A stretch of DNA of 64,000 nucleotides from JBGQMW01 sp963769845 (GCA_963769845.1 CAVYNL010000013.1:1-64000), one strand, 5' to 3'. Positions 17,548 through 26,729 are shown, counted from the first letter of the stretch. Made by a program: numbers and translations. The notes: generated from the letters alone by a model not told the origin.

Positions 17548-18450
17548 ATGCTGGTGGGTTTCAGGGGTTTTGCCCAGTTCATTTCATTAGAGAGGGGCTT
17601 GATGCTTTTTGCGATATCTGTTGGGGCGGCCTTTCTGACCCTTGGGTCGCTTGCTTGGCCTCAGGCTGTCTATCTCGGTGTGATCGTGCTTTGTTTGTGG
17701 AGTGGGTTGGACGCTTTGAACAACGTCTTTGACGTGAACCTTGATGTTTTGTCGGACCCTTTTAGGGCGGGGTATACGAAAAGCCTTGGAAAGGCCGGCT
17801 TGTCTGTGGCCATAGTTTTTTCTGCTTTGTCCCTGGGCTTGGGGGCGGCCACGATGATTCCCTTGGTGATTCTGTTTGTTATGCTGGGCATTGTCTTCGG
17901 TGTGGTGTATTCTGTTCCGCCTTTCAGACTGAGACAGACGATGTACAAGCCGTTGGTGAATTTCACTGTGGGGGCGATTCCTGTTTTGATTGTTGCGGGG
18001 TTCTCCAATATCTTCACGGTCAACGTCTTGGCCCTCGTGCTTTTCATAGGCATAACTACGGCGGTCAATAGTCTGTGGGAAGACTTGGGTGATTACGCGT
18101 CGGATTCTGCGAGCGGAGCCAGAACCGTTCCGATCGTGTTGGGAGTAAGGAAGGGACTTCTTCTTACGTTGGCGATGGGTTACTGCATGGTTCCGATGAT
18201 GGTTTTGCTCGGGGTTCTGTTTCGTTTGCATGTCATCTACTACTTTGTACTGTCTGGCCTAGCGTTTTTTGTTACGAGTCGTCTGTATCAGAAGAGGTCC
18301 GTGTTGTTCGGAAATCATCGAGAGGATGCAATGGAGCTTTTGGAAGTGGGGGATGTTCTGGCCAGGGATTTCGTTGTCGTTGCTGTTGTGCAGACCTTGA
18401 GTTTGATGGTCAGCAGTCTCCTGACGATTGGTCACTTTCTTCCTTTCTAG
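17548..18450 (+). CDS. UbiA-family prenyltransferase
   Basis: The 300-residue polytopic membrane protein has about eight or nine helices. The first Asp motif NNVFDVNLD fits NxxxDxxxD (N58, D62, D66) and the second is DLGDYASDSASGARTVP near 175-190. Both bind Mg-diphosphate. The family transfers prenyl groups to aromatic or glycerol acceptors, as in archaeal lipid, quinone and haem O synthesis. The acceptor cannot be assigned here. Start ATG 17548 directly follows GGGAGGT, and a TATA-like GTTTAAATGG lies at 17517-17526. The stop TAG runs into CGCG. Confidence 0.85.
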   Translation: MLVGFRGFAQFISLERGLMLFAISVGAAFLTLGSLAWPQAVYLGVIVLCLWSGLDALNNVFDVNLDVLSDPFRAGYTKSLGKAGLSVAIVFSALSLGLGAATMIPLVILFVMLGIVFGVVYSVPPFRLRQTMYKPLVNFTVGAIPVLIVAGFSNIFTVNVLALVLFIGITTAVNSLWEDLGDYASDSASGARTVPIVLGVRKGLLLTLAMGYCMVPMMVLLGVLFRLHVIYYFVLSGLAFFVTSRLYQKRSVLFGNHREDAMELLEVGDVLARDFVVVAVVQTLSLMVSSLLTIGHFLPF

Positions 18451-18525
18451 CGCGTGGAGTGTCAGCGGTACAAGCACAAAACGTACTTTAATCCTGTTAC
18501 ATCTTCTATTGGTTGCTGAGCGAGG

Positions 18526-19470
18526 ATGGGCAAGAGCGTTTCAGTTTGCGACGTGTGCAAACGGCGAGAGGCTTTCTATTTTAGGCGCTACTCTGGCATG
18601 CGTCTGTGCAGGAAATGCTTTGCTGAATCTATAGAAGACAAGACCCGCGCGACGATTGCCAAGTATAACATGTTCAGCTTCGACGACAGGATCGCTGTTG
18701 CCGTGTCGGGAGGTAAGGACAGTGTCAGCCTCTTACGTGTTCTGGTGAAGGTTGAGCGGCGGTATCCTAAGGCTGAGCTGGTTGCGATCACCGTGGACGA
18801 GGGGATCAGGGGTTATCGTGATGAGGCGTTGAAGATAGCTGCTGAGAACTGCAAGGAACTCGGCGTCGAGCATCGGACGGTTTCGTTCAGGAAGCTTTTT
18901 GGCCGCAAGTTTGACCAGATGGTAAAGCGCGTCCGCGGAGGGGACATCGCGAACCTTACGCCTTGTGCGTATTGTGGTGTGCTGCGGAGGAAGGCGTTGA
19001 ACCTAGCTGCCAGGGAGGTTGGGGCGGACAAGTTGGCGACGGGGCACACGCTTGACGATGAGACGCAGACGATTTTGCTTAACATTTTTCACGGCGACGT
19101 GCTGCGCATTGCGAAGGAGAAGCCTGTGACGGACTGGGTGCATTCAAAGCTTGTGAGGCGGATTAAGCCGTTTTGTGAGGTTCCGGAGAGGGAGACGGCG
19201 TTGTACGCGTTTGTTAAGGGGATAAGGTTTCAGAGTGCGCCGTGCCCGTACGCGTCAGAGGCGCTCAGGAATGATGCTCGGGCCATTCTGAACGGTTTGG
19301 AGGAGAAGCATCCTGGGATAATGTTCTCCATTTTCAAGTCTATAGAGCGAATTAGGCCGGCGTTGGAGGAGATGGCCAGGAACGAAGGGCTAAAGGAATG
19401 TGTCGAGTGCGGGGAGCCGACGACTGAAAGCGTGTGCAGGACGTGTCAGATGCGGAAACAGATAGGCTGA
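18526..19470 (+). CDS. ncsA: tRNA 2-thiouridine synthetase, TtuA/NcsA family
   Basis: The 314-residue PP-loop ATPase has a zinc finger at each end (CDVC at 8-11 with CRKC at 28-31; CVECGEPTTESVCRTC at the C-terminus), the P-loop SGGKDS at 61-66 and TPCAYCGVLRR, whose Cys helps bind the catalytic Fe-S cluster. GHTLDDETQT is the second family motif. The enzyme adenylates and thiolates uridine in tRNA. Start ATG 18526 follows GAGCGAGG. It is downstream of the UbiA gene in the same direction with 75 nt between, and a TTTAATCC element suggests its own promoter. Confidence 0.9.
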   Translation: MGKSVSVCDVCKRREAFYFRRYSGMRLCRKCFAESIEDKTRATIAKYNMFSFDDRIAVAVSGGKDSVSLLRVLVKVERRYPKAELVAITVDEGIRGYRDEALKIAAENCKELGVEHRTVSFRKLFGRKFDQMVKRVRGGDIANLTPCAYCGVLRRKALNLAAREVGADKLATGHTLDDETQTILLNIFHGDVLRIAKEKPVTDWVHSKLVRRIKPFCEVPERETALYAFVKGIRFQSAPCPYASEALRNDARAILNGLEEKHPGIMFSIFKSIERIRPALEEMARNEGLKECVECGEPTTESVCRTCQMRKQIG

Positions 19471-19837
19471 GGAAGAGTCGCGAGTTCAACGGCGCTTTCT
19501 TGTGAGAACGGAACGGCAAACGCGACGAGTTTCTTTTATCTCGCCTGTGCTGCTCTGTGACTGCCCTCTCAATCAACACCTCAAAGTTATTTTCTTTTCA
19601 CCAGTCAATCCGCATGCTGTTTCGCGCGCGCTTGGTTATGGCGAGAAGTGGGGCAAGTTTTCATCCACTTTTTCCAAGGAGAAAGGAGAAGGAGAACAAA
19701 TGTTGAACTTGCGCCCGAGAGGACGTTTATTACGCGCGTAATATTTAAGTTTTGCCTCTCGCAGTCTGCCAAACGTATCGTTCAAAACGTCTGACACAAA
19801 AACAAAAATGGCATCCGTGATGTCAACCATCAGCGCG
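19471..19837. other. Gene-poor spacer with a 13-codon frame ending in a GC palindrome
   Basis: GGAGAAGGAGAACAA followed by ATG 19700 is an excellent translation start, but the frame runs only 13 codons (MLNLRPRGRLLRA) and stops in TTACGCGCGTAA (19731-19741). It looks like the 5' stub of a lost gene cut at the palindrome. Other GC tracts are at 19623-19631 and 19833-19838; the last overlaps the NosD-like gene's stop. Confidence 0.4.
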
Positions 19838-21361
19838 CTATGAACGATCGCGTGCTCGCTTCAGGCCAGCTGCGAACAACGTCATTATTGTGAGCAATGG
19901 TATCAGCAGCATGATTTCAAATTCGGGTACTACGGGATAATGGTCTTGGTTGTTCGTGTTTATGCCGTAGGGGGTGTCTCCTATTCCGTCGCTTCCCAGC
20001 TGATTCTGGTTTGGACCCTTGTAGACGTCGGTTCCGCTGTAGTCACTCCAGAAGTTTCCACCAGACGGATAGCCATCATCCCAAAAGTTGTTCACAGCAC
20101 TGTTTTCCACATAGGCTTGGAAGTGAACGTTGCCTATGAAGCGATTGTGAGATATGGAGTTGTTTGCGGCGTATGCAAGCCATATCCCGTAGTAGGTGTT
20201 TGATGCTATCGTGTTTCCGGTGACGCTGTTGTTGTCGCTGCTGCCGATGTGGAGTCCGTACTTGTTGTTTGTGAGGTTGTTGTTGCTTATTGTGTTGAAT
20301 GACAGAATGCGCGTGGTACAATAGAGCTCGATGCCGCTGTCGCCGAGGTTTGACGTTGCCGTGTTTCCGTCTATCACGTTGTTGGCACAGTCTTTCATGT
20401 AGATGCCTCGGGTGCCGTTCGTTACGGAGTTGGCTTGTATGGTGTTGAAGTCTGAAGAGGCCTCAAAATTCATACCGTAGACATTGTCGGTGAGACTGTT
20501 TCCAGTTATGTTGTTGCCCACGGACATTCGGACATGGATCCCGGCGAATTGCGCCTGCGCGCCTGTGATGTTGTTCTGGATGATGTCATTGTAGTGCGCG
20601 GATTCCTGCAGGTCGATGCCGTACCAGCTGACTGCCATGTCATTACCTGAAATACGGTTGAACGTGGACATTGCCAGCCAGACACCCGTTTCGTTGCTGA
20701 ATATCTTGTTTCCCGAAACGGTGTTATGGTAGGATTTTTCGAGATCGACTCCGAAATTGTTGTATGTCATGTTGTTGGCCGTGATCGTGTTGTTTTCTGA
20801 CCCTTCCTCACATCGGACGGCGCCAGCGTTGTTGGTTAACTGGTTTGAGGAGACCGTGTTGTTCACCGAGCCCGTGAGCAGGATGCCGTACGAGTTCTGA
20901 GTGATCTTGTTCGCTGAGATCGTGTTGAATGCTGAGAACACGTTGAAATGAACTCCATCCGTGTTTCCTGTTATATTGTTTCCGGTGACCGTGTTGTTGA
21001 CCGTGGCACCTCCGTCGATACCGGCATAGCAGCCCCTGATACTAGTGTTTTTGATTGTCGTGTTGTTGCTCTGCAGTTGAAACCCGCTGCCGGGATCTGT
21101 GACTGTGAAGCCATGGCCATCGATGATTATGCTGTTTCTCTGAACGACAATCCTGTCGGAGATGTTGCCCGTTAACACGTACGTGACGTTGTCGAGAGTC
21201 GAGATTGATGCTGAAGGCGGGTCGATAGCTCCGTTCGCCCTGATGTATATGCTCGGGTTCGCGCCTGCCAAGTGGATCTTTCCAGAACAAACTAAGGTTA
21301 ACAGGATTACTGCCGCCAATATTGGAATAAGCAGTCTTCTCATTATGAATGCCCGCAACAA
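19838..21361 (-). CDS. NosD-like right-handed beta-helix surface protein with PEF-type anchor
   Basis: The protein has 507 residues from TTG 21361, or 501 from ATG 21343. A signal peptide (RRLLIPILAAVILLTLVCSG) is followed by an N-terminal strand region and then about twelve 22-24-residue parallel beta-helix repeats of the type NTVSGNKIFSNETGVWLAMS, as in NosD/PbH1 carbohydrate-binding proteins. Near the end is NFWSDYSGTDVYKG plus DTPYGINTNNQDHYPVV, a very common ending in archaeal NosD-like proteins. The C-terminus is PEF, a hydrophobic helix (IMLLIPLLTIMTLFAAGL) and KRARDRS, likely processed by an archaeosortase. The stop TAG lies inside TAGCGCGCTG. Confidence 0.88.
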   Translation of the reverse strand: MLRAFIMRRLLIPILAAVILLTLVCSGKIHLAGANPSIYIRANGAIDPPSASISTLDNVTYVLTGNISDRIVVQRNSIIIDGHGFTVTDPGSGFQLQSNNTTIKNTSIRGCYAGIDGGATVNNTVTGNNITGNTDGVHFNVFSAFNTISANKITQNSYGILLTGSVNNTVSSNQLTNNAGAVRCEEGSENNTITANNMTYNNFGVDLEKSYHNTVSGNKIFSNETGVWLAMSTFNRISGNDMAVSWYGIDLQESAHYNDIIQNNITGAQAQFAGIHVRMSVGNNITGNSLTDNVYGMNFEASSDFNTIQANSVTNGTRGIYMKDCANNVIDGNTATSNLGDSGIELYCTTRILSFNTISNNNLTNNKYGLHIGSSDNNSVTGNTIASNTYYGIWLAYAANNSISHNRFIGNVHFQAYVENSAVNNFWDDGYPSGGNFWSDYSGTDVYKGPNQNQLGSDGIGDTPYGINTNNQDHYPVVPEFEIMLLIPLLTIMTLFAAGLKRARDRS

Positions 21362-21518
21362 CTTCGGATAACTTGACTATTATGTTTTTTGCACATCAAA
21401 CAACGTACGCGCGCAAGAGAAGGAATTCTTGAAATACAACTTCTGGTCGTATTTGGTCTGACGAAAAGGGGTTGAGACCGTGAAGTCGTCTCTTCCGCCG
21501 CGATGAGGGTGATTTGAG

Positions 21519-21782
21519 TTGACGAAATCCAGCTTCAGGGACATATTGAAGCGCGTTCCTGTAATGGTAGCCTCGTTCGTCATAGGGTCAGGTTTGATTT
21601 TTCTTGGGCTTTACTGGTTCTATGACCTGTTCAGAACAGACAAACTGAGCTATGGAAACGAGTCGCTTCCTACAATATTGGTGATTCTTGGTGCCATCAT
21701 AATCTACTTACCGTTCGAAGGCTTCATCAGCAGACGAAGGGGCAAAAAGACAAACCCACCACCTCCTCCCCCTCCACCCTGA
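21519..21782 (+). CDS. Small two-helix membrane protein with polyproline tail
   Basis: The 87-residue protein starts at TTG 21519 after GAGGGTGATTTGAG. Two helices (VMVASFVIGSGLIFLGLYWF and LPTILVILGAIIIYLPFEGF) are followed by a basic turn (SRRRGKK) and eight consecutive Pro at the terminus. The protein at 27921-28199 has the same plan, with eight Pro before DE, and the protein at 21982 carries a Pro run at its N-terminus. No function is known. Pro stretches often mediate protein contacts and need IF5A for translation. Confidence 0.6.
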   Translation: MTKSSFRDILKRVPVMVASFVIGSGLIFLGLYWFYDLFRTDKLSYGNESLPTILVILGAIIIYLPFEGFISRRRGKKTNPPPPPPPP

Positions 21783-21981
21783 ACGGTCAGGGCAGTTCCT
21801 CTCCCGTTGGAACTCTTCAGTTTTAGCGCGCGCAGCGGCTCAAGGAAATGTTGAAAGTTTAAGTGGCCTCCGAGAAAGTCTCTAAGGATGAAGGCAAATA
21901 TGGGAATGACAACGACGAGCGCGCGCGCTTGAAAAAGCGTTAAATATTCAGAGTCCTGACTGATTAAAGAGGTTGTTCGTC

Positions 21982-22432
21982 GTGAGTGCCTCCTATCCTC
22001 CACCGCCCCCCACAATTGCCCCCCGCAAGACGAGACCGAGTGCCGTGACCAAGTACGCAACGTATCTGTTCGTGGCGAGCATAATCATCACCGTATTCGC
22101 AGTTCTGGAGTTCATTTTCTACGGTCTACCCCTGGTCATATGTCATTGGCATAATCACGGCCCTGTTAGCGGTACTTACATTCATTGACGGCCTCGGCCT
22201 CTTTATGGGGCAATCTTGGGCTTTGACGATTGGTGGATACAGCAACAGAGCCTGGGCGCAGGCTCCTGACGTTAGAGAATTCTTCGGTCTTCCTCCAGCC
22301 TACCCTGCCTATCCTTCCAGCGCTCCCGCAACTGCACCGCCCTCACCAGCATGTCCCACATGCGGACAGCCGCTCAGATACGTTCAGCAGTATCAGAGAT
22401 GGTACTGCGACAGAGAACAGAAATACGTGTAG
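21982..22432 (+). pseudogene. Membrane protein with C-terminal zinc ribbon, one frameshift
   Basis: GTG 21982 starts SASYPPPPPTIAP, then a helix (ATYLFVASIIITVFAVLEF). The frame stops at 22188 after about 69 codons. Shifting by one base at the CCCC run near 22129-22132 continues as SYVIGIITALLAVLTFIDG (a second helix), LFMGQSWALTIGGYSNRAW, a Pro/Ala-rich linker and the ribbon CPTCGQPLRYVQQYQRWYC, ending at 22432. So it was a single protein of about 150 residues. A homopolymer indel could be a sequencing error. A TATA-like GTTAAATATT is near 21938-21947. Confidence 0.65.
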
Positions 22433-22668
22433 AACCCTACTTTTTGGTCCCCACTTTTTCGATTGCACGCGGTGCGAGCGGGTGACCGCATTGCTGGTCA
22501 CTTTTGCACAGAACGCCTAACTATAGTGGCCAGTCCATCTATTCTTTGAAGTGAAAAGGCGTGGGAAGAAACGACGTATGCGATGTGGCAGTCACAGTTT
22601 GTGATTGCTTGTTGAGAGTTTGGTTTAAGAGAATGGTCAAGCTTGATTGGAAATGGATGTGAGGAGAG
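22433..22668. other. Spacer before ABC transporter genes
   Basis: 236 nt without a gene or a clear repeat. A GGTTTAAGAG TATA-like site near 22621-22630 could serve the ABC operon. Confidence 0.4.
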
Positions 22669-23589
22669 TTGGAGCATAGCGCAGTCAGATCCGTCGGTTT
22701 GCGCAAGACCTACGAAGGCAAAGACCAGGTTGAGGCTTTGAAAGGTGTGAGTATAGACGTGAGTAAAGGTGAACTCTTCACCCTGCTGGGGCCGAACGGC
22801 GCGGGGAAGACGACGTTCTTGCGTATCATATGCACACAGCTTCTTGCGAGTGGTGGTGATGCCTATGTTATGGGGCATAGCGTCACTAGCGAGGCCGAGG
22901 GGGTGCGGGAACACATTGCTGTGGTTCCGCAGGACGTGGCGACCTACAACAATTTTACTCCTTGGGAGTATGCGTACTATTTTGCTCGTCTGAGGGGTAT
23001 TCCGTCTTCTGAAGCCAAGCTCAAGGCTCAGGCGGCTTTGAGGGCGGTGGACCTGTGGGAGTTGAGGAACCGTATGTGCCAGACCTTGTCGGGAGGAGAG
23101 AGGAAGAGAGCGATTATTGCCTCCGTCTTGTCTTCGAACGCGGACGTTCTCATGCTTGATGAGCCGACAAGCGGGTTAGACGCTGTGGCGCGACGGGGTG
23201 TTTGGGCCGCCCTGAGAGAATTGGTGAGGAGTGGGAAGACGATCCTGTTGACCACGCACATGATGGAGGAGGCAGAGATGATTTCAGACAGGCTGGCCAT
23301 CGTAAACAAGGGAAGCGTTGTTGCCTGCGGCAGACTGGATGAGATCAAAGGATTGGTCAAAGAGAGGTTCAGGGTTGTGATCAATGGGGATTTCAAACAA
23401 GTCTCGGGTCACATGGAAGTTGCCAAGCTGGGAGACCGCAGCATTGCGTACTTGAAAACGCAGGACGAAGCAGTTGACCTATTGAAGGCCACTTTGGAGA
23501 TGAATTTGCGCGCAGAGTACTCTCCAGTTACGCTTGAGGACGTGTTTGTTAAACTTGTCGGAGGGTTCGATAATCATGAGAATCCGTAA
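22669..23589 (+). CDS. ABC transporter ATP-binding protein
   Basis: The 306-residue ATPase starts at TTG 22669 after GAGGAGAG. It has Walker A GPNGAGKTT (41-49), a Q-loop VVPQD, the signature LSGGERKR, Walker B VLMLDEPTSGLD and the H-loop TTHMMEEAE. The C-terminal 80 residues match the accessory domain of DrrA/NatA/CcmA-type exporters that pair with ABC-2 permeases. The next gene is such a permease, overlapping by 14 nt, so they form a coupled two-gene exporter operon. The substrate is unknown. Confidence 0.92.
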   Translation: MEHSAVRSVGLRKTYEGKDQVEALKGVSIDVSKGELFTLLGPNGAGKTTFLRIICTQLLASGGDAYVMGHSVTSEAEGVREHIAVVPQDVATYNNFTPWEYAYYFARLRGIPSSEAKLKAQAALRAVDLWELRNRMCQTLSGGERKRAIIASVLSSNADVLMLDEPTSGLDAVARRGVWAALRELVRSGKTILLTTHMMEEAEMISDRLAIVNKGSVVACGRLDEIKGLVKERFRVVINGDFKQVSGHMEVAKLGDRSIAYLKTQDEAVDLLKATLEMNLRAEYSPVTLEDVFVKLVGGFDNHENP

Positions 23590-24328
23590 GATTTTGCAGG
23601 ACACGTTTTTGATTGCGTGGATAAAGTCGTATCCGGATTTCCGAAGGAACCCCATGCTCCTGATGACTCTTGCAATGATAAGTTCTATTCCCCTCTTCTT
23701 CCTGCTCATGTTCGGCAGCGGAGGAAATGCCCTCGCAAATGGCCTGATTGGGGCCATGGTTTCAAGCGTCTCCTTCTCCGCGGTGCTGTCAGGACTTCAA
23801 GACATTTCCTGGGACAGGTACGTGAAGATTCGTGAGATGATCGTCGCCATGCCCGTTCACCCTGCATCTTACGCCCTCGGGATGGCTCTCGCGCCTCTGC
23901 TGCTTTCGATCCCAAGCCTGGTCTTTTTCGGGGCGATAATGACTGGTTTGGGGTTTCTGACTTTACAGATGCTATTGTGGATCGTTCCAGCTCTTGTCAT
24001 TGTCTGGGCAGCGATGAGCACCTTGGGCTTCATGATATCAACGTACCTGTTGAAGTCGAGTACAATGATGCTGAACAACTTGTCAAACCTCTTGGGCATC
24101 GGCCTCATCTTCATTCCGCCAGTGTACTTTTCCGAAGCCCAGCTCGGAAGTCTGAGTTGGATATCCGTCATAATTCCAACGTCAAACGTTGCAGGTCTGA
24201 TGAGATCCTACATGGGGCTGCTCCCACTGCCAATCGATGTCGTGTTAGTCCGATGGGTTGTCCTCATCATAACGACGCTGGCATTCATCACGTTGACTTT
24301 CGTCAAGGCAAGATGGCGAGAAAAATAG
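23576..24328 (+). CDS. ABC-2 type permease
   Basis: The product is about 250 residues from ATG 23576 (MRIRKILQDTFLIAWIKSY). An earlier in-frame ATG at 23534 lies well inside the ATPase gene. Six hydrophobic segments are seen, e.g. MLLMTLAMISSIPLFFLLMF, LLLSIPSLVFFGAIMTGLGF and VVLIITTLAFITLTFV, in the 6-TM layout of ABC-2 exporters. Translational coupling to the ATPase is likely. A GC tract (24331-24337) follows the stop by two bases. Confidence 0.85.
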   Translation: MRIRKILQDTFLIAWIKSYPDFRRNPMLLMTLAMISSIPLFFLLMFGSGGNALANGLIGAMVSSVSFSAVLSGLQDISWDRYVKIREMIVAMPVHPASYALGMALAPLLLSIPSLVFFGAIMTGLGFLTLQMLLWIVPALVIVWAAMSTLGFMISTYLLKSSTMMLNNLSNLLGIGLIFIPPVYFSEAQLGSLSWISVIIPTSNVAGLMRSYMGLLPLPIDVVLVRWVVLIITTLAFITLTFVKARWREK

Positions 24329-24554
24329 TCCGCGCGCAATTCTTGACCCAGCGCGTTACACCCTATGTGTTTTGCACATGACTTTTCGTTAGAACCTCAT
24401 AACTTAGCGCTCGCTAAGGACCCCGATCGGTGCACACGGCATAGGCTTCATGTAGAACGCGAGGTCGACGTATCGCTTTCTGAAGTATTCTGGACCTGAG
24501 AACTTGGCTTTTAGGGTTTGCGGGAACAAGTTTTGATCAAGGGAGTAAGTTTGG

Positions 24555-24668
24555 ATGTTTGAGAACATGGCGAATGCCGACCTAACCGTCGCAGTGTTGT
24601 TCATAGCGATGTTCATTGGCATCGTGATAGCAGGCGCAGTGATGGCGTACTGGAGCAAGAAAAGATAG
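24555..24668 (+). CDS. Very small single-helix membrane protein
   Basis: The 37-residue product is MFENMANADL, then a transmembrane helix (TVAVLFIAMFIGIVIAGAVM), then AYWSKKR. GGGAG lies 9 nt before the ATG. It is followed after 13 nt by the gene at 24682 on the same strand, so they are probably cotranscribed. The positive tail indicates N-out/C-in topology. No family is recognised. Confidence 0.55.
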   Translation: MFENMANADLTVAVLFIAMFIGIVIAGAVMAYWSKKR

Positions 24669-24681
24669 GTTGATCTAGACC

Positions 24682-24945
24682 ATGAAGCTCGTCAAGAAAG
24701 AAAAGAAGAAGCAAATCGTACAACAAGAGCTTACTCAGTTTGATGAAAACCTCAGGCAGCACTACGAGCAGACAGATGATGAAGTCTTTGACCGCAAGGA
24801 ACGTCTTTCATTTCTGGAGAACGGGATGCCACTGCAGAACAACACGATCCTTAGTGCAGTGTTTCAAGAAATCAAAAGACGAAATGATGAAACTGAAAGG
24901 AAATCAACGAAGAAGAACAGGGTTAGCTTCTTCAAAGTTAACTAG
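24682..24945 (+). CDS. Small charged hypothetical protein
   Basis: The 87-residue, highly charged and likely helical protein (KKEKKKQIVQQELTQFDENL) has no membrane segment. It lies 13 nt downstream of the small membrane protein and is probably its operon partner. No family is recognised. Confidence 0.55.
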   Translation: MKLVKKEKKKQIVQQELTQFDENLRQHYEQTDDEVFDRKERLSFLENGMPLQNNTILSAVFQEIKRRNDETERKSTKKNRVSFFKVN

Positions 24946-25065
24946 CACATGCACCGTTCGGCTCTCTCCAAGTATTCTGTTTCCCTTCTGCTTTCAGTCT
25001 AGGCCGGCGCCAAGAATCCTACTAACCCTCTCCCTTCCCTCTCCGTTCTCATCAGGCGGTGTGCT

Positions 25066-25179
25066 TTAGAATGACTGTCTTTTCCAGATGTTGTATGGGC
25101 ACTGGCGCCAACAGTAAGTGCTTCCCTTGTAGATGCAGCTTGAACATTCGGGTCTGTCGAAAAACCTGCCCCTGCTCAC
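25066..25179 (-). CDS. Cys-rich 37-residue protein
   Basis: GTG 25179 follows AGAAGGATTTTT. The product contains CSSCIYKGSTYCWRQCPYN, so four Cys spaced CX2C-X7-CX3C could bind a metal. A TATA-like GTTTATTAGG lies near 25220-25230. No family is recognised. The short length makes this moderate only. Confidence 0.45.
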   Translation of the reverse strand: MSRGRFFDRPECSSCIYKGSTYCWRQCPYNIWKRQSF

Positions 25180-25556
25180 AAAAATCCTTCTTCTCGTCTG
25201 AACATAACTTGTAGTTGCGCGTCCCTAATAAACAAACTAGTTCGCGCTTACGCACTTTGCTGGACTCAGGTCTCAATTGACGCGCCAAACTTTATGTTCT
25301 ACTGACCAGCCAAACCCCATGCTGCTCTTCATGTGCGTGCTTTGCTCTCAATTCGCCGGCAAAAAAACTTTTTTCTTCTGCCAGCCAAAGGCGTTGTTGT
25401 TTCGAGGGGCACTGGAAATTGTTAGGGTTGATGCTTGTTTGATGTTTGGAGCTAACTTGCTCTCTTGTTGCTTGTTGGGATGTGGGTGGTCACGCGATGT
25501 TTCTACCGTTGAGGTGTGCCTATCACTTTGGTAAAGGATGGTGTGCCCGTCCGTGA
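25180..25556. other. Spacer, no supported gene
   Basis: A forward frame from ATG 25319 (72 codons) lies 30 nt after CTTTATG but has no ribosome site and a random-looking Cys- and Leu-rich composition, so I do not call it. Confidence 0.4.
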
Positions 25557-25673
25557 TTATTGCAGGACACCGTCTGACTTGAGGCGTTCCATCGTCAGGT
25601 CATCAGGGGCCCATTCGGCCATCTCTTCTTGGGCTGGGCGATGAAGCTTCGGGTCAACCTGTAATTCTTCCAT
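25557..25673 (-). CDS. Small acidic 38-residue protein
   Basis: ATG 25673 follows GGGGAACGAAG. The product starts MEELQVDPKLHRPAQEEMAE and continues WAPDDLTMERLKSDGVLQ. It is acidic and hydrophilic and may be a folded mini-protein. No family is recognised. Confidence 0.4.
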   Translation of the reverse strand: MEELQVDPKLHRPAQEEMAEWAPDDLTMERLKSDGVLQ

Positions 25674-26038
25674 CTTCGTTCCCCATTTTCTTAGGTTTAC
25701 AAACGTCTTGAATAGTACTGTTGAAATGAACATATTTAGAGTTTTCGGTTTTCAATTCTAGAAAAACGTTCAATATGGCCAAGGAATGTATGTCTATACG
25801 TGCAATCATTAGCATGTAGTCGAGCGCGTGCTGGCAAAGTTTCTTTCCCTTTCTTAGTAATCTGACCTAGATGGAGGCAATGTGAATGCAGCTCTCCTAT
25901 CGTCATGGGCTGTACGCGTGCGGAGGGCATGCGCACGCTAAATCTGCCTGTTCACACCTGCGCGGGGCGTCGTGCCGCAAGCATGTAAATCTATGCCTAT
26001 CCTTTATTGTGTCTCACGATATATCACTGGAGGGGAAT
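25674..26038. other. Spacer, no supported gene
   Basis: This 365-nt stretch holds a GAGCGCGTGC tract near 25840 and, at its right end, a TATA-like GATATATC (about 26019) and GGAGGGGA upstream of ATG 26039. Confidence 0.45.
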
Positions 26039-26077
26039 ATGCCTTTTAACAAAAAACAACTCAAACAACTAGTGTGA
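26039..26077 (+). CDS. 12-residue frame (MPFNKKQLKQLV) overlapping the next start
   Basis: ATG 26039 has the best ribosome site of the locus (GGAGGGGA) and a TATA-like box 20 nt upstream. The frame ends GTGTGA, overlapping the GTG start of the next gene. It is either a leader peptide or the true N-terminus of that gene separated by a one-base shift. Confidence 0.4.
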   Translation: MPFNKKQLKQLV

Positions 26078-26517
26078 CAACGCCCCAAACGAACCCGACG
26101 ATAACATTCATAATCACAATGACAAATATGCAAGAACTACCCCTAGAACAAATCAACGCAATATTCACGTTCTCAGAGCGATACAGCGGATTCTGCGAGA
26201 TCCTAATACTGGCAGGCGAAGCAGAAGACCTCGAAATCAAGCTCGCGTGGCTAGCAATGAAACTGCACGGAGTCAACCACCCACAAGTGAGAACGAGAAT
26301 GATACGCCACTCCACACAGGTTAGTCTGATTAACCTGCTTGAAACAACCATGAACTTCGCTCTAGGACAAACAATAATGATAACCACAAACTCGCCCGAA
26401 ATAAGAGAAGAGATCAAGAAGATGACAAACAAGGACATCCTGATAGCCAAGAGCCTCCACGACGCAGACACGATTCAGAAGACTTTGACACAGATCACGC
26501 CCTTTACACAAACATGA
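26074..26517 (+). CDS. Hypothetical protein, about 147 residues
   Basis: GTG 26074, or ATG 26119 (MTNMQELPLEQINAIFTF), starts a soluble, mostly helical protein containing FSERYSGFCEILILAGEAED and a Thr/Ile/Lys-rich C-terminus. Codon usage is coherent over its length. I recognise no family. If the preceding 12 codons belong to it, one base has been lost or gained at 26072-26077. Confidence 0.55.
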   Translation: MTTPQTNPTITFIITMTNMQELPLEQINAIFTFSERYSGFCEILILAGEAEDLEIKLAWLAMKLHGVNHPQVRTRMIRHSTQVSLINLLETTMNFALGQTIMITTNSPEIREEIKKMTNKDILIAKSLHDADTIQKTLTQITPFTQT

Positions 26518-26572
26518 CTAGAAGATTCTCCTAGAAGAAGACCGCACAAGGTATCTCAAGCTCGGACGCACA

Positions 26573-26590
26573 CGCGACGATAGTCGCGTC
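26573..26590. repeat. Perfect 7-bp inverted repeat
   Basis: ACGCGAC-GATA-GTCGCGT, between the hypothetical gene and the GrpB remnant. It has no T run, so it is not an obvious terminator. Confidence 0.4.
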
Positions 26591-26642
26591 AAACTGAAGT
26601 CTTTTATGTTCTCGTGGTGAACTCAATCATTGGGAAGTGAGT

Positions 26643-26729
26643 TTGAACAACAACCCAGTAGTCGTTGTTGATTATGATCCGCAGTGGCCAACATTCTACA
26701 GAAAGGAAAAGGAACTCGTTTGCAGAGTT
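26643..26729 (+). pseudogene. GrpB (UPF0157) family N-terminal fragment
   Basis: TTG 26643 begins NNNPVVVVDYDPQWPTFYRK, the conserved N-terminus of GrpB/nucleotidyltransferase-like proteins. CTTTTATGTT near 26600 is a plausible promoter. Homology ends after about 29 codons, exactly where GCGCGCGC (26731-26738) begins, immediately followed by the IS left end. The rest of the gene is not on the far side of the IS, so the break at the GC tract was not caused by the IS alone. Confidence 0.6.

Noticed and set aside
25319..25534. 72-codon Cys/Leu-rich forward frame
   Set aside because: No ribosome site, atypical composition and no motif, despite a TATA-like box 30 nt upstream.
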